Source: CAVXAE01 sp044225565 (GTDB lineage Bacteria > Pseudomonadota > Gammaproteobacteria > Steroidobacterales > Steroidobacteraceae). Taken from it: DNA of 21,401 nt. Below the pieces are notes generated by a model that did no database searches, was not told the DNA's origin, and saw nothing but the letters and a program-made list of their open reading frames with translations. A program made the position numbers and the translations under genes. Shown here in pieces: positions 8,448 through 16,032 of the stretch. The DNA lies in contig JBGAIL010000074.1 in the NCBI GenBank assembly GCA_044225565.1, positions 1-21,401 on the forward strand. The letters are read 5' to 3'. Position 1 is the first letter of the stretch. Each line of letters opens with the position of its first letter.

Positions 8448-9404
8448 TCAGCGTGCGGCCGGAACTCCTTCGAGCTCGATGCGATCCGCGTGCTGGCTGA
8501 CGTGAAGGCCGTAAGTGGCCGCGATCGCCTGTGCGAACAGCAAAGGATCGCCGACTCGGAACACTCCGCTCACCTGCAGCGTGCGCGCCACGGAGTCGAC
8601 GACGACGAGCTGGGTGGCGCTGTATCGGTTCATTTCGGCCACGGCATCTGCGAGAGGGGTGTGATCCATCATCACCCGCCCCTGCCGCCAGGACATGAGC
8701 CGCTCGAGGCTCGGCCGATCGCGCTTCGGTGCGGCCGTGCCCGAATAGGTGACCCGCTCGCCCGGAACGAGCAGCTGCGGGCCGGCGAGCGGCGCTTCCT
8801 CGCTCGCAACGCTCACCTTGCCCTCGACCAGTGTGACCGCCACCTGCCGCGACTCGAGGCGCACCATGAACGACGTGCCCAGTGCCCGGACTTCCCGATC
8901 TGCCGCGAGCACCCTGAATGGACGATCCGGGCGGGGCGCGACTTCGAACAGCGCCTCTCCGGCCTCCAGCCTGACCAGGCGTTGCCGCGCGTCGTACTCG
9001 ACCACGATGCGGCTTTCGGTATTGAGCGAGACGCGCGTGCCGTCCGGCAACGTGAGCGTCCGTTGCTCTCCCAGGGACGTGTGCAAGGCGGACTCGCGCT
9101 GCGAGCCCCAAAGCGTGATGCCCAGGACAGAAAGCATGACGGCGAGCGCCGCGAGCGACGCTGCCAGGGGCCAGCCGACGCGGCGTTCCACCGCCCGCCG
9201 GTGCAAAAGCTGACCGGCGCCATCCCACACCTCGTTGGCGAGCTCGAAGGCCTGCTCGTTCAAAGGGCTTCGGGCAAGCCACCGCCGGAAGGCGGCGTCC
9301 ACGCGTCGCGAGCGATCCGGAGCATGCATCCGGGCAATCCACGCTGCAGCTTCCCTGCGAGCCACCGCCGGGCGATCGAGCTCCGCAAAAGCTTTCGGGC
9401 TCAC
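8448..9404 (-). CDS. FecR-family anti-sigma regulator
   Basis: 318 residues. The cytoplasmic N-terminal part (about 10-65) contains AAAWIARMHAPD and FRRWLARSPLNEQAFE, the pattern of the FecR N-terminal domain that binds the sigma factor. One transmembrane segment lies at about 78-99. The periplasmic FecR domain includes LGEQRTLTLPDGTRVSLNTE (111-130) and the ALGTSFMVR / VAVTLVEGKVSV strands. The C-terminal 90 residues form the STN-like domain that meets the receptor's N-terminus. The GTG start overlaps the sigma factor stop by 4 bp (GTGA), giving the usual fecI-fecR coupling. It ends 52 bp before the receptor start. Expected role: relay ligand occupancy of the receptor to the sigma factor. 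Confidence 0.93.
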   Translation of the reverse strand: MSPKAFAELDRPAVARREAAAWIARMHAPDRSRRVDAAFRRWLARSPLNEQAFELANEVWDGAGQLLHRRAVERRVGWPLAASLAALAVMLSVLGITLWGSQRESALHTSLGEQRTLTLPDGTRVSLNTESRIVVEYDARQRLVRLEAGEALFEVAPRPDRPFRVLAADREVRALGTSFMVRLESRQVAVTLVEGKVSVASEEAPLAGPQLLVPGERVTYSGTAAPKRDRPSLERLMSWRQGRVMMDHTPLADAVAEMNRYSATQLVVVDSVARTLQVSGVFRVGDPLLFAQAIAATYGLHVSQHADRIELEGVPAAR

Positions 9405-9907
9405 GGCGCCGTCCCTCTTTGAGCCGCCGCTTCCATCATCGCCGACATGGCGCGCCCCACGTGCTTCTCGATGGCGCTGACGCTGACGCCCAGCTTCGAA
9501 GCGATGTCCGCGTAACTCAATCCATCCATGCGTCGCAGCAGGAAGGCTTCGCGGGTACGTGGCGGAAGTGCCTCGATGGCCTGTGCGATCAGGTGGAGGG
9601 TGCGCTGGATGGCGAGCCGCTCTTCCGCGGGCGGCGCGGGATCCACCAGCGCCAGCTCCTCGATGGGGCAGTCCACATACGCATGCCGCACCCGGTCGCG
9701 CCGCTGGTTCATGGCCAGGCGCATCACCGTGCGCACCAGCACTTTCTCCGGCTCGCGAGCTTCGCCGCCGTGCTCGCAGTACTCGTGCACCCGCAGGTAG
9801 GCTTCCTGTATCAGATCCTCCGCATCCTCGCAGCTGCGTCCGCCGCGCATCAGCTGGCTCTTGAGCCAGCGGACGTTCGAGATGAGCCAGGTCGCGAGTG
9901 CTTGCAT
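9401..9907 (-). CDS. ECF RNA polymerase sigma factor, FecI-like
   Basis: 168 residues from the ATG at 9905-9907. The frame is also open to a GTG at 9985, but the family normally begins shortly before the first sigma-2 helix, as in MQALATWLISNVRWLKSQL. Region 2 has DAEDLIQEAYLRVHEY (28-43), typical of sigma-70 region 2. Region 4 has IEALPPRTREAFLLRRMDGL and SYADIASKLGVSVSAIEKHV, the -35-binding helix-turn-helix. No strong ribosome site precedes either start, so the start is less certain than the gene. It overlaps the FecR gene by 4 bp. It is expected to drive transcription of the downstream receptor and, given the tight spacing, probably the whole minus-strand cluster. Confidence 0.9.
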   Translation of the reverse strand: MQALATWLISNVRWLKSQLMRGGRSCEDAEDLIQEAYLRVHEYCEHGGEAREPEKVLVRTVMRLAMNQRRDRVRHAYVDCPIEELALVDPAPPAEERLAIQRTLHLIAQAIEALPPRTREAFLLRRMDGLSYADIASKLGVSVSAIEKHVGRAMSAMMEAAAQRGTAP

Positions 9908-10022
9908 CGTGAGAAGCGCAGCGGAGCGCGGGGAGCTGCTGCGGATGTTACCGCGAGGTGCGTCAATCAAAGGGAGCCAACCCACGTAAGGCGCTTTCGT
10001 GATTTTTCGCTAGTTGCAGCCG
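9908..10022. promoter_or_regulatory. Divergent intergenic region, sigma factor gene / ABC permease gene
   Basis: 115 bp separate the sigma factor start (leftward) from the permease start (rightward), so promoters for both transcripts should lie here. The permease-proximal half is AT-richer (runs such as gatttttcgc near 10001). I found no pair of -35/-10 hexamers at good spacing and no recognisable Fur box. The region is called by position only. Confidence 0.4.
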
Positions 10023-10985
10023 ATGGCGTCGCGTCTCCAGCTCGAATCGATCCTGAAGCGAGTGGCGCTCGGCGTCGTGCTGCTGCTCGCCGTCTCCGTC
10101 GCCATCTTCGCTGGCACCGAGATGCTGCCCGGCGATGTCGCCCAGGTGATCCTCGGCCAGTCGGCCACGCCACAAGCCGTCGCCAATCTCCGTCACGAGC
10201 TCGGGCTGGATCGACCCGCCTACGCCCGCTATCTCGAATGGGCCTGGCGGCTCCTGCACGGTGACTGGGGTGTCTCGCTCACGAGCGGGCGCGACATCGC
10301 AGAGATGCTGGCCGGGCGGCTGGCGAACACCCTGTTCCTGGCGGGAAGCGCCGCCCTGCTCTCCGTACCGCTGGCGCTGCTCCTCGGCATGCTGTCCGCA
10401 ATGTTCGCGGAGCGGTGGGTCGACCGCACGATCTCGACGGCCACCATCGCAATCGTCTCGCTGCCGGAGTTCTTCGTCGGCTATGTCGTAATGCTCTGCT
10501 TCGCGGTGCTGTGGCCTGTGATGCCGGCCAATTCGATCGTCTATCCCGGCATGCCTCTGGCCGAGCGGCTCTCGGGCATCGCGCTGCCTGCTGCGACGCT
10601 CATCGTGGTCTCCCTGGCGCAGATGATGCGCATGACGCGCGCCGCGATCCTGAACGTGATGTCCATGCCATACATCGAGATGGCGAAGCTCAAAGGCGCC
10701 GGGAGGGTGCGCATCGTCTTCCGCCACGCGTTTCCGAACGCGGCATCCCCGATCGTCACGGTGATCCTCCTGAACCTCGCGGCGCTGGTGGTGGGCGTCG
10801 TAGTGGTGGAGGTGGTGTTCGTGTACCCGGGCATGGGGCAGCTGATGGTCGATCACGTCGCCAAGCGCGACGTTCCGGTCGTCCAGGCCGCGGGCCTGAT
10901 CTTCGCGGCCACGTATGTCGTGCTCAACACCTGCGCCGACGTCGTCGCCGTGTTGACCAATCCGCGACTGAGGCATCCAGGATGA
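10023..10985 (+). CDS. ABC transporter permease, peptide/nickel type (DppB-like)
   Basis: 320 residues from the ATG at 10023. A TTG three codons upstream (10014) is an alternative start; neither has a clear ribosome site. Residue 10 onward is a first membrane span (VALGVVLLLAVSVAIFAGTE), then a periplasmic segment with LGLDRPAYARYLEWAWRLLH and GDWGVSLTS, signatures of the DppB/OppB N-terminal domain. The binding-protein-dependent permease (EAA) loop reads ILNVMSMPYIEMAKLKGAG, followed by HAFPNAASPI. At least five further spans are visible. It forms the membrane channel with the next permease. The transporter imports short peptides, opines, nickel chelates or similar compounds; the substrate cannot be told from the permease. 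Confidence 0.93.
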   Translation: MASRLQLESILKRVALGVVLLLAVSVAIFAGTEMLPGDVAQVILGQSATPQAVANLRHELGLDRPAYARYLEWAWRLLHGDWGVSLTSGRDIAEMLAGRLANTLFLAGSAALLSVPLALLLGMLSAMFAERWVDRTISTATIAIVSLPEFFVGYVVMLCFAVLWPVMPANSIVYPGMPLAERLSGIALPAATLIVVSLAQMMRMTRAAILNVMSMPYIEMAKLKGAGRVRIVFRHAFPNAASPIVTVILLNLAALVVGVVVVEVVFVYPGMGQLMVDHVAKRDVPVVQAAGLIFAATYVVLNTCADVVAVLTNPRLRHPG

Positions 10986-10995
10986 AGCTGGCCGG

Positions 10996-11823
10996 ATGAT
11001 CTGGTGGCGGCATCTTCCCTGGAGCGCGCGCATCGGCCTCGGTATCGCGCTGGTGCTGGCGCTGGGCGCGGCATTCGGCCCGTGGGTCGCGCCTCATTCG
11101 CCCACCGCGGTCGTCGGCGAGATCTGGGAACCCGCCTCCTCACGATTCTGGCTCGGCACGGATCAGCTGGGGAGAGACATGCTCTCGCGGATGCTGCATG
11201 GCGCCCGGACCACGTTCTTCGTCTCGGGCTTCGCGACGCTGCTCGCGTTCGGCGCCGGCGTGCTGCTGGGATTCATCGCCGCGACGCTGGGCGGGATCAC
11301 GGATGAGATCCTCAGCCGGTTGAACGACCTGCTCATGACGATTCCCACGCTCATCTTCGCGCTCGTGCTGCTGGCCGTGCTGCCCATCGGCACGACGAGC
11401 CTGGTGCTGGTGACGTCGTTGCTGTGCGCGCCCAGCGTCTTCCGCATCGCCCGCGCCCTGGCCCTGGACATCGCCGCTCTCGATTTCGTCGAAGCGGCGA
11501 AGCTGCGCGGCGAGGGCACGCTGTGGCTGGTCATGCGGGAGATCCTGCCCAATGCCGTCGCGCCTCTCGTCGCGGAACTCGGGCTGCGCTTCTCGTTCGC
11601 CGTGCTGTTCCTCGGCAGCCTGAGCTTTCTCGGCCTGGGGCTGCAGCCTCCGGATGCGGACTGGGGCAGCATGGCGAGGGAGAACAAGGACGGCATCGTC
11701 TATGGCGTGCCGGCCGCATTCATCCCCGCCGGCGCGATCGCGCTGCTGACGGTGAGCGTCAACCTGGTGGTCGATGCGGTGATCGGCAGCACGACGCGAA
11801 GCTCCGGAGCCCGAAGGGCGTGA
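10996..11823 (+). CDS. ABC transporter permease, peptide/nickel type (DppC-like)
   Basis: 275 residues. The ATG at 10996 lies 10 bp after the previous stop. The N-terminal span is followed by the periplasmic motif FWLGTDQLGRDMLSRML, a clear DppC/OppC signature. The EAA loop is DFVEAAKLRGEGTLWLVMRE, then ILPNAVAPL. The late motif LSFLGLGLQPPDADWGSM is also characteristic. About six membrane spans are visible. The stop overlaps the start of the ATPase gene as GTGA, so the three transporter genes are co-translated. Confidence 0.94.
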   Translation: MIWWRHLPWSARIGLGIALVLALGAAFGPWVAPHSPTAVVGEIWEPASSRFWLGTDQLGRDMLSRMLHGARTTFFVSGFATLLAFGAGVLLGFIAATLGGITDEILSRLNDLLMTIPTLIFALVLLAVLPIGTTSLVLVTSLLCAPSVFRIARALALDIAALDFVEAAKLRGEGTLWLVMREILPNAVAPLVAELGLRFSFAVLFLGSLSFLGLGLQPPDADWGSMARENKDGIVYGVPAAFIPAGAIALLTVSVNLVVDAVIGSTTRSSGARRA

Positions 11824-13493
11824 GCGCCGATTCACGAGCGCTGCTCGAGATCCGCGGCTTGTGCATCCACGCGGGGGGCGCCGACGCCGGGCGGCAGCGC
11901 AATGTCGAGCCGATCGTGGAGAACGTCTCCTTCACGCTCGAGCGAGGCAAGGTGCTGGGGCTGATCGGGGAATCCGGCGCGGGAAAATCGTCGGTGGGGC
12001 TGGCTGCACTCGCACACGGCCGCGGAGCCTGCCGCGTGACCGCCGGGGAAGTGCTGCTCGAAGGCGAGAACCTCGTTTCCGCCGGGCCCGCAAGAATCCG
12101 CGCACTTCGCGGCGTGCGGATCGCTTACGTTGCCCAGAGCGCCGCCGAGGCCTTCAACCCTGCTCACCGGATCGGCGACCAGATCATCGAGTCCGCCGTG
12201 ATGCAGGGCGTGATGTCCCGCACCGAAGCGGTGGCACGTGCCGTGTCGCTGCTGGAAAAGCTCGGGTTGCCCGATCCTGCCCGTTTCGCCCGGCGCTTCC
12301 CGCACCAGGCCTCGGGTGGCCAGCTGCAGCGCGCGATGACCGCGATGGCGCTGTGCTGCAGCCCCGATCTGATCGTGTTCGACGAGCCGACCACTGCGCT
12401 CGATGTCACGACCCAGATCGGGGTCCTCGCCATGATCCGCCGTGCCATCCGCGATGCCGGCGCCGCGGCCATCTACATCACGCACGATCTGGCGGTCGTG
12501 GCGCAACTCGCGGATCACATTCTGGTGATGCGTCATGGGCGCGCGGTGGAATACGGAGACGTCGTCCAGATCATCGAGCGGCCGCGCGAGGAATACACGC
12601 GCCAGCTCGTCGAAGTGCGCTCGCTCCGCGCGCACCTGCCCGTATCGACGCCCTTGCCAAAGTCCTCGACCGCGCCTTCGCCTGACCCGGGGCCGACGAA
12701 CGCCGCTGCGCCCGGCCCTCTGCTCGCCATCGAAAGTGTCACGGCCGCCTACTCCAGTGGCGCACCCATTCTCGAGGACGTCTCATTGAGCGTCCATCGT
12801 GGCCACACCCTGGCCGTCGTGGGTGAATCCGGATCCGGCAAGTCCACGCTGGCGCGCGTGATCACCGGCTTGCTGCCGCCCCTTCGCGGCCACATCCGCT
12901 TCCGCGGCCAGGCGTTGCCCGCACGGTTGAAAGACCGCCCGCGAAAGCTGCTGCAACGGGTGCAGATGATCCACCAGATGGCGGATGTCTCGCTCAATCC
13001 GCGCCACACCGTGTTCGAGATCATCGGCCGGCCTTTACAGCTCTACTTCGGAATGCAGCGCACCGCCAGGCTGGCGCGGGTGCGTGAGCTCCTGAGGTGC
13101 GCAGGCCTGGAAGAGCCACACCTGCATCGCCTTCCCGCGGAGCTGTCCGGCGGCCAGAAACAGCGCGTCTGCATCGCCCGCGCACTCGCGGCGGAGCCGG
13201 AGATCATCGTGTGCGACGAGATCACCTCCGCGCTCGATCCCCTGATGACCGCCGCGATCCTCGGCTTGCTGGCCAACATCCAGGACCGGATGGGCGTGGC
13301 CTACGTCTTCATCACCCACGACATCGGCATCGTGCGCAGCATCGCCGACTACGTCGTGGTGATGCATCACGGTCGCGTGGTTCGCTGCGGAACGCGCGAT
13401 GCCGTGCTCACGCCGCCTTTCGACGACTACACCGGCCGCCTGCTCGCCTCGGTGCCCGAGATGCGCAAGGGCTGGCTGGACGAGAGGCTTTAG
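11820..13493 (+). CDS. ABC transporter ATPase with two fused nucleotide-binding domains (DppD-DppF/YejF type)
   Basis: 557 residues from the GTG at 11820, which overlaps the upstream stop by 4 bp. The frame is open upstream, but that stretch is shadow sequence inside the permease gene. Domain 1 has Walker A GESGAGKSS (50-58), signature SGGQLQRA (165-172), Walker B LIVFDEPTTALD (184-195) and switch His in YITHD. Domain 2 has Walker A GESGSGKST (335-343), signature SGGQKQRV (443-450), Walker B IIVCDEITSALD (462-473) and FITHD. A Pro/Ser-rich linker (about 275-300) joins them. The fusion is as in YejF. In domain 2 the usual DEPTSALD carries Ile for Pro, and the Q-loop region reads IHQMADVSLNPRHTV. 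Both sites keep all catalytic residues, so both should hydrolyse ATP. Confidence 0.95.
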   Translation: MSADSRALLEIRGLCIHAGGADAGRQRNVEPIVENVSFTLERGKVLGLIGESGAGKSSVGLAALAHGRGACRVTAGEVLLEGENLVSAGPARIRALRGVRIAYVAQSAAEAFNPAHRIGDQIIESAVMQGVMSRTEAVARAVSLLEKLGLPDPARFARRFPHQASGGQLQRAMTAMALCCSPDLIVFDEPTTALDVTTQIGVLAMIRRAIRDAGAAAIYITHDLAVVAQLADHILVMRHGRAVEYGDVVQIIERPREEYTRQLVEVRSLRAHLPVSTPLPKSSTAPSPDPGPTNAAAPGPLLAIESVTAAYSSGAPILEDVSLSVHRGHTLAVVGESGSGKSTLARVITGLLPPLRGHIRFRGQALPARLKDRPRKLLQRVQMIHQMADVSLNPRHTVFEIIGRPLQLYFGMQRTARLARVRELLRCAGLEEPHLHRLPAELSGGQKQRVCIARALAAEPEIIVCDEITSALDPLMTAAILGLLANIQDRMGVAYVFITHDIGIVRSIADYVVVMHHGRVVRCGTRDAVLTPPFDDYTGRLLASVPEMRKGWLDERL

Positions 13494-13496
13494 CGC

Positions 13497-14444
13497 TCAG
13501 GCCCGTTGCGCCCGCTCGCGTGTCCCCCGCAGCACCTCATCCAGGATCTCCAGGAACTTGAGCACTGCGGGCTCCTCTGCATCGGCTTTCGCCATCAACG
13601 CGATGCCCGCCGTGTACCGGAACTCGTTCGGCAGCACTTCCCGCAGCTCGCCGCGCTGCACGCAGGGCCGCGCGATGTCCTCGGTGAGGAACCCGAGGTA
13701 GCGGCCGGTGAGGACCAGCAACAACCTGGCGTCCAGCGGAATGCAGGACGTCGTGGCGGTGCCGCGCAACGCCCTGACGATCTTGCGCGGGTAGTGGTAG
13801 CCGTGCGCCCGGATCACCTCGTGCGACAGCACCTCCTCGGCGGTGAGATCCTGCGGGGAGCGGTCGAAGAGCGGATGCCCGGCGCCGCAGTACAGGCCGA
13901 CGACCTCGTCCAGCAGGTCGTAGAAGCGCAAGCTGTGCGCGCGGCGCGGCGATGCATTGATGCCGATGTCCACCTTGCCCTCGAGCACGCTCGCCTCGAT
14001 CTGGGACGGCGAAGCGAGATCGATGTCGATCGACACGCCCGGCAGCGCCTCGACGAAGCGCCGGAATACCGGACCGAGCTGCGCCGACACGGCGCACATC
14101 AGGCTGTCCGGCACGAGCATGCTGATCTTCTCGGGCGGGGACGCGCGCGCCTGACTCACCGCCGCGCGGAACTCGTCGAGGGACTGGAACATGCGGCGCG
14201 CCGCTTCGTAGACCTGGCGGCCCTGCGGGGTGAGCGCGAATCCCGCGCGGCCGCGCCGGCAGAGCCGCACCTGCAGCAATCCTTCGAGCGTCGCCAGATG
14301 CGTGGTGAGCGTGGAGTTCGCCATGTTCAGGATGGGCTCCGCCGCCGTAACGCCGCCGCGCTCGACGATGGTCGCGAAGATGCGCAGCAGCCGCACGTCG
14401 ATGTCCGCCAGATGCCCCAGGATGTAGTCGGGTTGTCCTGCCAT
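13497..14444 (-). CDS. LysR-family transcriptional regulator
   Basis: 315 residues from the ATG at 14442-14444, which has GAGGAG 5 bases upstream. An upstream in-frame extension to 14501 has no such site. The N-terminal winged helix-turn-helix runs from about 17 to 75: LLRIFATIVERGGVTAAEPI, then TLTTHLATLEGLLQVRLCRR and FALTPQG. The C-terminal effector-binding domain (about 100-300) contains KVDIGINASPR and GLYCGAGHPLF, typical of LysR sensors. It converges with the ATPase gene (3 bp between stops) and diverges from the MATE gene, which is the classic arrangement for a LysR protein controlling its divergent neighbour. The inducer is unknown. Confidence 0.94.
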   Translation of the reverse strand: MAGQPDYILGHLADIDVRLLRIFATIVERGGVTAAEPILNMANSTLTTHLATLEGLLQVRLCRRGRAGFALTPQGRQVYEAARRMFQSLDEFRAAVSQARASPPEKISMLVPDSLMCAVSAQLGPVFRRFVEALPGVSIDIDLASPSQIEASVLEGKVDIGINASPRRAHSLRFYDLLDEVVGLYCGAGHPLFDRSPQDLTAEEVLSHEVIRAHGYHYPRKIVRALRGTATTSCIPLDARLLLVLTGRYLGFLTEDIARPCVQRGELREVLPNEFRYTAGIALMAKADAEEPAVLKFLEILDEVLRGTRERAQRA

Positions 14445-14548
14445 GAAAGCTCCTCGCACGAGTCCCACGAGGATTGACGCGGTCCGCGGCACAACCCGCA
14501 AAGCCGGACCACCGCGACGCGGGCGGAAATGGATTATGGTGGCCTGCT
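14445..14548. promoter_or_regulatory. LysR / MATE divergent control region with a GGTCCG...CGGACC dyad
   Basis: 104 bp between divergent starts. It contains a 6-bp dyad, GGTCCG at 14481-14486 and CGGACC at 14505-14510, with centres 24 bp apart, a plausible spacing for two half-sites on adjacent DNA turns. I do not see a textbook T-N11-A LysR box inside it. A TATGGT at 14535-14540 could be a -10 element for the MATE gene, but it would leave only a few bases of leader and has no matching -35. Assignment rests on position and the dyad. Confidence 0.35.
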
Positions 14549-15991
14549 ATGGATACCAGGCCAGCCGCTGACTACAGTCCCGCGGCCATGACCTTCCTCC
14601 CCGCGCGCCGCATCGATGCGGCGGGCCGCGCACACGTCGACATGCACGCCGTGATGTCGCTCGCCCTGCCGCTCATGGCCAACGCGGCCGTGCAGATCGT
14701 CCTGAACCTGACCGACATGTGGTTCATCAGCCGCATCTCCACCACCGCGCTCGCTGCCGTGGCCGCGGTGCACTGGCCGGTGCTGGTCGTCGCCATGGTG
14801 CTGAGCGGAGCCGGTCTGGCCGTGCAACCCCTGGTGGCCCAGGCTTGCGGATCACGGCGGCGCGCCCGGGCATCGCGGGCGGCATGGACCGCCCTCTGGG
14901 TCACGCTCGGCATGGCGCCTTTCTTCGTCCTCGTCGGCTCGGCCGGCGAGCCCCTGCTGCGTCCCTTCGGCCTCGAGCCCGAAGTGAGCCGGCTCGCCGC
15001 GGAATTCTGGGCGCCGCGCGTCGGCGGCGCTTCGCTCGGCGCCGCAGCTGATGCCCTCTTCGGATTCTTCAACGGCATCGGCAACACGCGCGCCACGGTG
15101 CTCGTGAGCCTCTGCATCGCCGTCGCCAACGCGGCCCTCAATCGATTGTTCGTCTTCGAGCTCGGCTGGGGCATCTCCGGCTCGGCCTGGGCGACGACCT
15201 GCGCGCAGGGAATCGGGCTCGGCATCGCGCTGGCCGTCTTCCTCGCTCCGCGAATGCGAACGCGGTTCGCGTCCCACCTCACCTGGAGACCCCGGCTGCG
15301 GGAGTGCTGGCGGCAGGTGCGGCTCGGCTTCCCGATGGGGTTGCTGCCCGCCACGGACACCGTGGCCTTCGCCATGTTCCAGCTGATGCAGGTTCGCCTG
15401 GGCGCGGTGGATGGCGCGATGACGCAGCTGGTCATGGGTCTCGCCTCCATTGCATACCTGCCGGGTTACGGCATCGCGCTCGCCGGGACCACGCTCGTCG
15501 GCCAGTCCATCGGCGCCGGCGATCGTGACTGGGCGATGACGCTCGGCAACCGAGTCATCGCCCTCGCGGCGGCATACATGGGTGGCATCGGCCTGGCGCT
15601 CGCCCTCGCGGGACCGTGGATCCTGCCGATCTTCGCTGCACCGCGGGATGCCGATTCCGTTGCCGTGCTGGCGCTCGGCGCGCAGATGCTCTGGCTCGCG
15701 GCCGCCTATCAGTTCTTCGACGGGCTCAACCTCGCGAGCGGCATGGCACTGAGGGGTGCCGGTGATGCCGCGATACCGGCAATGCTGACGCTGGCCCTTT
15801 CGTGGCTGATGTTCGTGCCGCTCGCGCACGCACTGACTTTTGCGCCGGGGCAAGGCTGGTTCGACTTCCTTCCCGCGCTCGGCCGGGGCTCGGTGGGCGG
15901 CTGGATTGCGCTGGTGCTCTACATGATGGCCCTGGGCGTCGCGCTGTTGCTGCGCTGGCGCAGCGGCGCATGGCGCAAAGTGCGCCTCTGA
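14549..15991 (+). CDS. MATE-family multidrug/metabolite efflux transporter
   Basis: 480 residues from the ATG at 14549; an in-frame ATG at 14588 is an alternative, and neither has a strong ribosome site. The protein is highly hydrophobic, with about twelve membrane spans in two halves, the standard MATE layout and length. The first half opens with MSLALPLMANAAVQIVLNLT followed by DMWFISRISTTALAAVAAVH, matching the family's first two helices. Later GFFNGIGNTRATVLVS and GAGDAAIPAMLTLALSW are the repeated short motifs of each half. Such proteins export cationic or aromatic compounds by H+ or Na+ antiport. Placement opposite a LysR gene suggests inducible export, perhaps of the pathway compound or a toxic intermediate handled by the neighbouring genes; that link is inference. 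Confidence 0.9.
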   Translation: MDTRPAADYSPAAMTFLPARRIDAAGRAHVDMHAVMSLALPLMANAAVQIVLNLTDMWFISRISTTALAAVAAVHWPVLVVAMVLSGAGLAVQPLVAQACGSRRRARASRAAWTALWVTLGMAPFFVLVGSAGEPLLRPFGLEPEVSRLAAEFWAPRVGGASLGAAADALFGFFNGIGNTRATVLVSLCIAVANAALNRLFVFELGWGISGSAWATTCAQGIGLGIALAVFLAPRMRTRFASHLTWRPRLRECWRQVRLGFPMGLLPATDTVAFAMFQLMQVRLGAVDGAMTQLVMGLASIAYLPGYGIALAGTTLVGQSIGAGDRDWAMTLGNRVIALAAAYMGGIGLALALAGPWILPIFAAPRDADSVAVLALGAQMLWLAAAYQFFDGLNLASGMALRGAGDAAIPAMLTLALSWLMFVPLAHALTFAPGQGWFDFLPALGRGSVGGWIALVLYMMALGVALLLRWRSGAWRKVRL

Positions 15992-16032
15992 CGCCGTGCC
16001 GGCAGCCAGCCATCCGGTGGCGCTCCTTCCGA

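Noticed and set aside
9908..10022. Fur box upstream of the FecI-like gene
   Set aside because: No AT-rich match to the 19-bp Fur pattern is visible, so iron control cannot be claimed.
14445..14501. Longer LysR start at 14501
   Set aside because: The start at 14444 has a strong GAGGAG site and the family-typical N-terminus; the extension adds unrelated residues inside the control region.
15992..16032. Possible terminator between the convergent MATE and flavoprotein genes
   Set aside because: Only a weak CCGG-based pairing is present, with no T-run on either strand.
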